From contig CANJCG010000074.1 in the NCBI GenBank assembly GCA_947472655.1, forward strand, positions 1 through 7,953: a stretch of 7,953 nt of DNA. Direction: 5' to 3'. Within the stretch, counting starts at the first letter, position 1. Every line of letters begins with the position of its first letter. The position numbers were made by a program, and so were the translations under genes. This document shows positions 5,444 through 7,953 of this stretch, one piece after another. The notes under the pieces are model-generated. The model was not told the DNA's origin and ran no database searches. It worked only from the letters and a program-made list of their open reading frames with translations. Source of the DNA: Actinomycetota bacterium (GTDB lineage: Bacteria; Actinomycetota; Actinomycetes; S36-B12).

Positions 5444-5471
5444 TGACGAAGGCCCCGGGATTGCCGGGGCC
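5444..5471 (-). terminator. Terminator downstream of tRNA-Leu
   Basis: On the minus strand, GGCCCCGG (5471-5464) and CCGGGGCC (5458-5451) pair perfectly around a 5-base loop, 8 bases beyond the tRNA 3' end. The sequence after it (TTCGTCATTTC) is only loosely T-rich. Its placement and strength support a role in ending the tRNA transcript. Confidence 0.6.
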
Positions 5472-5479
5472 CTGTCTTG

Positions 5480-5562
5480 TGCGCGAGAGGGGATTTGAAC
5501 CCCTACACCCTTTCGGATACAGCGACCTGAACGCTGCGCGTCTGCCGTTCCGCCACTCGCGC
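5480..5562 (-). tRNA. tRNA-Leu, anticodon CAG
   Basis: The minus strand folds as an 83-base class II tRNA. The acceptor arms are GCGCGAG at the 5' end (5562-5556) and CTCGCGC (5487-5481), with discriminator A at 5480. The anticodon stem CAGCG/CGCTG encloses the loop TTCAGGT, giving anticodon CAG, which reads CUG leucine codons. A long variable arm with CCGAAAGG follows, then the T arm AGGGG-TTCAAAT-CCCCT. CCA is not encoded (the next bases are CAA). A leucine tRNA close to fhaA on the opposite strand is a known actinobacterial arrangement. Confidence 0.96.
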
Positions 5563-5570
5563 ATTACTTT

Positions 5571-5589
5571 TTAGGCAAGCCAAGCCTAC
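5571..5589. promoter_or_regulatory. DtxR/IdeR iron-box-like inverted repeat (tentative)
   Basis: TTAGGCAAGCCAAGCCTAC matches the degenerate DtxR/IdeR box (TTAGGNWAGSCTWNCCTAA) at 17 of 19 positions. The outer arms TAGGC and GCCTA are symmetric, but the inner part is a direct rather than inverted repeat. It lies 9 bases upstream of the tRNA-Leu 5' end and 82 bases upstream of the SRPBCC gene. An iron-regulated role is uncertain because neither neighbour is an obvious iron gene. Confidence 0.3.
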
Positions 5590-5660
5590 AGGCACATGTA
5601 AGGAGGTACTCTCCCTTATCTCGACCTATGAATTTCCCCATTATTGAAGGTCATTTCAAC

Positions 5661-5666
5661 GAGGAG
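5661..5666 (+). promoter_or_regulatory. Ribosome binding site that fixes the SRPBCC start
   Basis: GAGGAG lies 4 bases before the ATG at 5671. An earlier in-frame TTG at 5644 has no such site and would add nine residues not expected in the family. Confidence 0.8.
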
Positions 5667-5670
5667 TCCA

Positions 5671-6150
5671 ATGTCTGAATCCATGCGAGTTTCGGTTAGT
5701 CGAGAGATCCCGGCTTCGTCAGAAGTGATTTTCTCGATGATCACGCTTCCTGCTGGCCACGTTGCGATGGATGGCTCAGGGTCCTTAATTTCAGCGCCTT
5801 CGAATCATCAACTTCATGCTGTCGGTGACACATTTTTGATGGATATGGACCGTGCGTCCTTAGGTGATATTCCAGAGATAACCACATACCAGGTTGAAAA
5901 TGAGGTTCATGCCTTCGAAGCTAACCGGCTGCTTGAATGGACCGTTGGGATGGTTGACCGCCCGAAAATTGGTCACTTCTATGGCATTCGCCTCACGCCA
6001 ATAGATGTTTCGCTCACTTTGGTTGAAAACTACGTGGACTGGAGTGAAGTGCCAGAAAAATGGCAAACTCGAATTTCCTGGCCTGTTGTTTCAGCCAACA
6101 TGATGCAGGAATCGCTTGCTCGTTTGGAAGCTGCAATTCTTTCGGCCTGA
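5671..6150 (+). CDS. SRPBCC (START/Bet v1-like) family protein
   Basis: A 159-residue soluble protein of the helix-grip fold that encloses hydrophobic ligands, often annotated in actinobacteria as polyketide cyclase/dehydrase-like. Features seen: an N-terminal strand MRVSVSREIPASSEVIFSMI, HVAMDGSGSL (28-37), GDTFLMDM (52-59), YQVENEVHAFEANRLLEW (73-90), a short GHFYGIRLTP (101-110), LVENYVDWSEVPEKW (117-131), and a long C-terminal helix (MMQESLARLEAAILSA) that would line the cavity. The Y-x-V-x-N-x-V and R-L-L-E-W elements are typical of the family. No enzyme activity can be assigned and the ligand is unknown. It stands alone between tRNA-Leu and fhaA. About 115 bases separate it from fhaA and no hairpin terminator is evident there. 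Confidence 0.86.
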   Translation: MSESMRVSVSREIPASSEVIFSMITLPAGHVAMDGSGSLISAPSNHQLHAVGDTFLMDMDRASLGDIPEITTYQVENEVHAFEANRLLEWTVGMVDRPKIGHFYGIRLTPIDVSLTLVENYVDWSEVPEKWQTRISWPVVSANMMQESLARLEAAILSA

Positions 6151-6265
6151 ACTTCTGACCACTCGCAGGTGCCGATAACCGGTGATGGCTCTCAATTCAC
6201 TCGCGAGTTTCCTCATGCAGTCGGGGTAATATGAACAGACTGCTATCGAGATAAATGGGGTTCTT

Positions 6266-6967
6266 GTGGGTCTGCTTACTCGGTTTGAGGATTCCCTCGA
6301 CCGGATGGTGAACGGAGCCTTCGCGCGAGCCTTTAAGGCTGAAGTGCAGCCCGTCGAGATCGCATCCGCCCTCCAGCGTGAACTCGATGACCGAGCAGCC
6401 ATCATCGATCGCGAACGAACCATCGTTCCTAATATCTTTCACATTGAACTTTCCCCTCATGATTACACCCGACTAGCCGTATTTCGCGATGCCCTGCAGG
6501 GTGAACTCACGAACTTGGTGAAGGGCTATGCAACCGAACAGCGCTACACCTTGCTTGGCACGGTCCAGATCGTCATCTCCCAAGATGATGAACTCGATAC
6601 TGGGATTTTCCGGGTGCGCAGTGAAGCCCGCGCCGAAGTTGCCGCCAAAGGCACCACTGATCTAGACAACGCTGTCGGTGCTGCGGTCATAGCTCACCAA
6701 CCAAGGCTTGAAATTGGTCGCACCGCTTATCCACTCGTTCGCGCGATCACTCGTATTGGTCGTGGGGCCGACGTTGACATTCGCATCGACGATCCCGGTG
6801 CGTCTCGCAACCATTGCGAAATCGTGATGGGTTCTCCCCTCATCGTTCGAGATTTGAATTCCACTAACGGCACCATGGTCGATGGAAAACGCATCACTGA
6901 TCTTGCGCTAACTGAAGGAACCGCGATTCAAATCGGTTCAACAACACTCGTCTTTCGGAGCAGCTAA
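6266..6967 (+). CDS. fhaA: FhaA: DUF3662 domain plus FHA domain
   Basis: A 233-residue cytosolic phospho-threonine-binding scaffold. The N-terminal DUF3662 region (about 1-117) opens MGLLTRFEDSLDRMVNGAFA and contains AEVQPVEIASALQREL (25-40), characteristic of FhaA. A short linker (about 118-146) leads to the FHA domain (about 150-233), with the phosphopeptide-binding set GR (165-166), SRNH (180-183) and STNG (199-202). In mycobacteria FhaA binds phosphorylated partners such as the pseudokinase region of MviN and restrains peptidoglycan synthesis; that role is inferred here from homology and gene order. The mycobacterial protein is more than 500 residues because of a long disordered linker, which is nearly absent here. 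The GTG start is preceded by GGGG (6257-6260). TAATAT at 6227-6232 is a possible -10 element, without a clear -35. It leads the fhaA-fhaB-pstP run; fhaB begins after 3 bases. Confidence 0.95.
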   Translation: MGLLTRFEDSLDRMVNGAFARAFKAEVQPVEIASALQRELDDRAAIIDRERTIVPNIFHIELSPHDYTRLAVFRDALQGELTNLVKGYATEQRYTLLGTVQIVISQDDELDTGIFRVRSEARAEVAAKGTTDLDNAVGAAVIAHQPRLEIGRTAYPLVRAITRIGRGADVDIRIDDPGASRNHCEIVMGSPLIVRDLNSTNGTMVDGKRITDLALTEGTAIQIGSTTLVFRSS

Positions 6968-6970
6968 GTC

Positions 6971-7450
6971 GTGTCCGAACTCGGACTTACTCTGGCCCGG
7001 TTAGCGTTCCTGGGCTTACTTTGGTTATTCGTTCTTGCAACTGTGCTTGTGCTTCGTCGGGATCTCTTACAGCCCGCAGAAGCTCGCCCCATCGCTTTAG
7101 GCCGAACAGCACGCCCACCAAAGCCAGCGAAAATACCCAAGTCCAAGACCTCAAAAGTGCGCGGCGCAAAATTGGTCGTTACCGAAGGCGCCCTTGCTGG
7201 CACCGTTGTTCCGCTGCTTACAGCCGACGTCACCATTGGCCGCGCGCCCGATTCAACCGTTGTTGTTGATGACGATTACGCATCGAGTAGGCACACGCGA
7301 GTGTTCAATTCAGATGGTGTTTGGATGGTTGAAGATTTAGGTTCAACCAACGGCACCTGGATTGACCGCACGCGCATTACAGCTCCAACTGCACTCCCAG
7401 TTGGTGTGCCATTGCGCGTAGGTCGCACGACGCTGCTCCTGCAGAAATAA
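6971..7450 (+). CDS. fhaB: FhaB (FipA): membrane-anchored FHA protein
   Basis: A 159-residue protein with one N-terminal membrane span (about 9-28, LARLAFLGLLWLFVLATVLVL), a basic, proline-rich cytoplasmic linker (about 29-65) and a C-terminal FHA domain (about 66-159). The binding residues are all present: GR (90-91), SSRH (105-108) and STNG (125-128). In mycobacteria FhaB/FipA is a kinase target that helps assemble the division apparatus under oxidative stress; that function is transferred by homology. The length is typical. The GTG start lies 3 bases after the fhaA stop, with GGAG at 6957-6960 inside the end of fhaA, indicating translational coupling. The phosphatase gene follows 12 bases after the stop. 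Confidence 0.95.
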   Translation: MSELGLTLARLAFLGLLWLFVLATVLVLRRDLLQPAEARPIALGRTARPPKPAKIPKSKTSKVRGAKLVVTEGALAGTVVPLLTADVTIGRAPDSTVVVDDDYASSRHTRVFNSDGVWMVEDLGSTNGTWIDRTRITAPTALPVGVPLRVGRTTLLLQK

Positions 7451-7462
7451 CGCGGTTAAGAC

Positions 7463-7953
7463 ATGCAACTGCGATACGCCGCACGTTCAGATGTTGGGCT
7501 CGTACGTCAAGGAAATGAAGACTCTGGCTATGCAGGACCGCGTCTGCTCGTTGTTGCAGACGGTATGGGCGGCCACGCAGCTGGTGAGCTTGCATCAGCT
7601 ACAGCGGTTGCAATGCTTGCCGAACTTGATGCGCATCCGCCAATTGAACCTGTAACCGCGCTGAACGATGTCGTCGGCCGCATAGCCGCAACCCTTGTTG
7701 CGATGGTTCAAGAAGACGAAGAAGTACAAGGCATGGGCACCACTGTTACCTGTGTCTATTGGACTGGCGATCGCATGGCAATCATGCACGTTGGTGACTC
7801 GCGCGCATATTTATTACGGGGTGGTGAGCTTTCACAACTCACACATGATCACACTTTTGTGCAAACGTTGGTTGATGCCGGGGAGATCTCGGAAGAAGAG
7901 GCCGCCAGTCATCCTCGTCGCTCATTGCTTATGCGTGCACTTGATGGCGTGAA
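7463..7953 (+). CDS. pstP: PstP: PP2C-family Ser/Thr protein phosphatase (3' partial)
   Basis: The ATG at 7463 opens a frame that stays open for 163 codons to the window end, so the C-terminus is missing. PP2C motifs appear in order: RSDVGLVRQGNEDS (8-21), ADGMGGHAAGELAS (32-45; metal ligands Asp33/Gly34), QGMGTTVT (89-96), HVGDSRAYLLRGG (109-121, Asp112), LTHDHT (126-131) and HPRRSLLMRAL (150-160). The enzyme is Mn/Mg-dependent and reverses phosphorylation by the PknA/PknB kinases and on their targets, including FHA partners and cell-wall proteins. The missing part would include the last metal-binding motifs and, in full-length PstP, a membrane span and extracellular tail. Spacing of 12 bases after fhaB indicates one operon. 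The ribosome site is weak. Confidence 0.96.
   Translation, partial: MQLRYAARSDVGLVRQGNEDSGYAGPRLLVVADGMGGHAAGELASATAVAMLAELDAHPPIEPVTALNDVVGRIAATLVAMVQEDEEVQGMGTTVTCVYWTGDRMAIMHVGDSRAYLLRGGELSQLTHDHTFVQTLVDAGEISEEEAASHPRRSLLMRALDGV

Noticed and set aside
5368..5574. 68-codon plus-strand open frame containing RERGFEPLHP
   Set aside because: This is the familiar false protein produced by reading antisense through a tRNA gene; the tRNA-Leu structure at 5480-5562 is unambiguous.
6199..6208. 10-base palindrome ACTCGCGAGT upstream of fhaA
   Set aside because: It is too short to distinguish from chance, and I could not tie it to a promoter or a known regulator.
6091..6460. Two minus-strand open frames over the end of the SRPBCC gene and the start of fhaA
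   Set aside because: They overlap well-supported plus-strand genes and carry no recognisable domain or ribosome site; they are shadows.
7695..7953. Plus-strand open frame reaching the window end
   Set aside because: It is a shifted frame within the PP2C phosphatase gene, whose motifs read clearly from 7463.

Overview
The window looks like ordinary chromosome of an actinobacterium of moderate G+C (about 52-57% in the lines I counted by hand). The main pointer is the right-hand end. There a DUF3662-FHA protein (FhaA), a membrane-anchored FHA protein (FhaB) and a PP2C-type phosphatase (PstP) follow each other on the plus strand, with a tRNA-Leu(CAG) a short way upstream on the opposite strand. 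This is the conserved near-origin arrangement of actinobacteria that normally continues into rodA, pbpA, pknA and pknB. The moderate G+C could fit an aquatic actinobacterium, but that is inference. I see no rRNA, CRISPR array, insertion sequence or prophage.

Layout. 1-120 is the tail of an unidentified plus-strand gene, closed by a strong hairpin terminator that looks bidirectional. 200-319 (minus) holds a 39-residue cysteine-rich gene with a strong ribosome binding site. It is divergent from a type-II/PRDX5-like peroxiredoxin at 418-900. A perfect 8-bp-arm inverted repeat of CsoR/CstR type (350-367) lies between them, inside both predicted promoters. Next come a secreted HNH/DUF1524 nuclease (963-1601), a convergent Sfp-type phosphopantetheinyl transferase (1598-2287, minus) whose stop codon overlaps the nuclease's, a divergent classical SDR oxidoreductase (2423-3232), a two-domain protein joining a peptidase-S51-like domain to a CysRS-type C-terminal domain (3328-4527), and a secreted protein with a weak resemblance to sensor-type extracellular domains (4590-5315).

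The stretch 5316-5670 has no protein gene. It holds a GC-rich terminator, a second terminator facing the other way, tRNA-Leu(CAG), and a DtxR/IdeR-like inverted repeat. It is followed by an SRPBCC lipid-binding-fold gene (5671-6150) and then fhaA-fhaB-pstP (6266 to the window end).

How the genes work together. The fhaA-fhaB-pstP block is the phospho-threonine reader and eraser half of the system that couples Ser/Thr kinases to cell-wall growth and division. The most interesting locus is at the left: a tiny, probably metal-binding protein and a peroxiredoxin appear to share one thiol- or metal-sensing operator, which suggests a small stress module (copper, persulfide or oxidant) that I do not know to be described. 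The genes between 945 and 5315 look like independent single-gene units.
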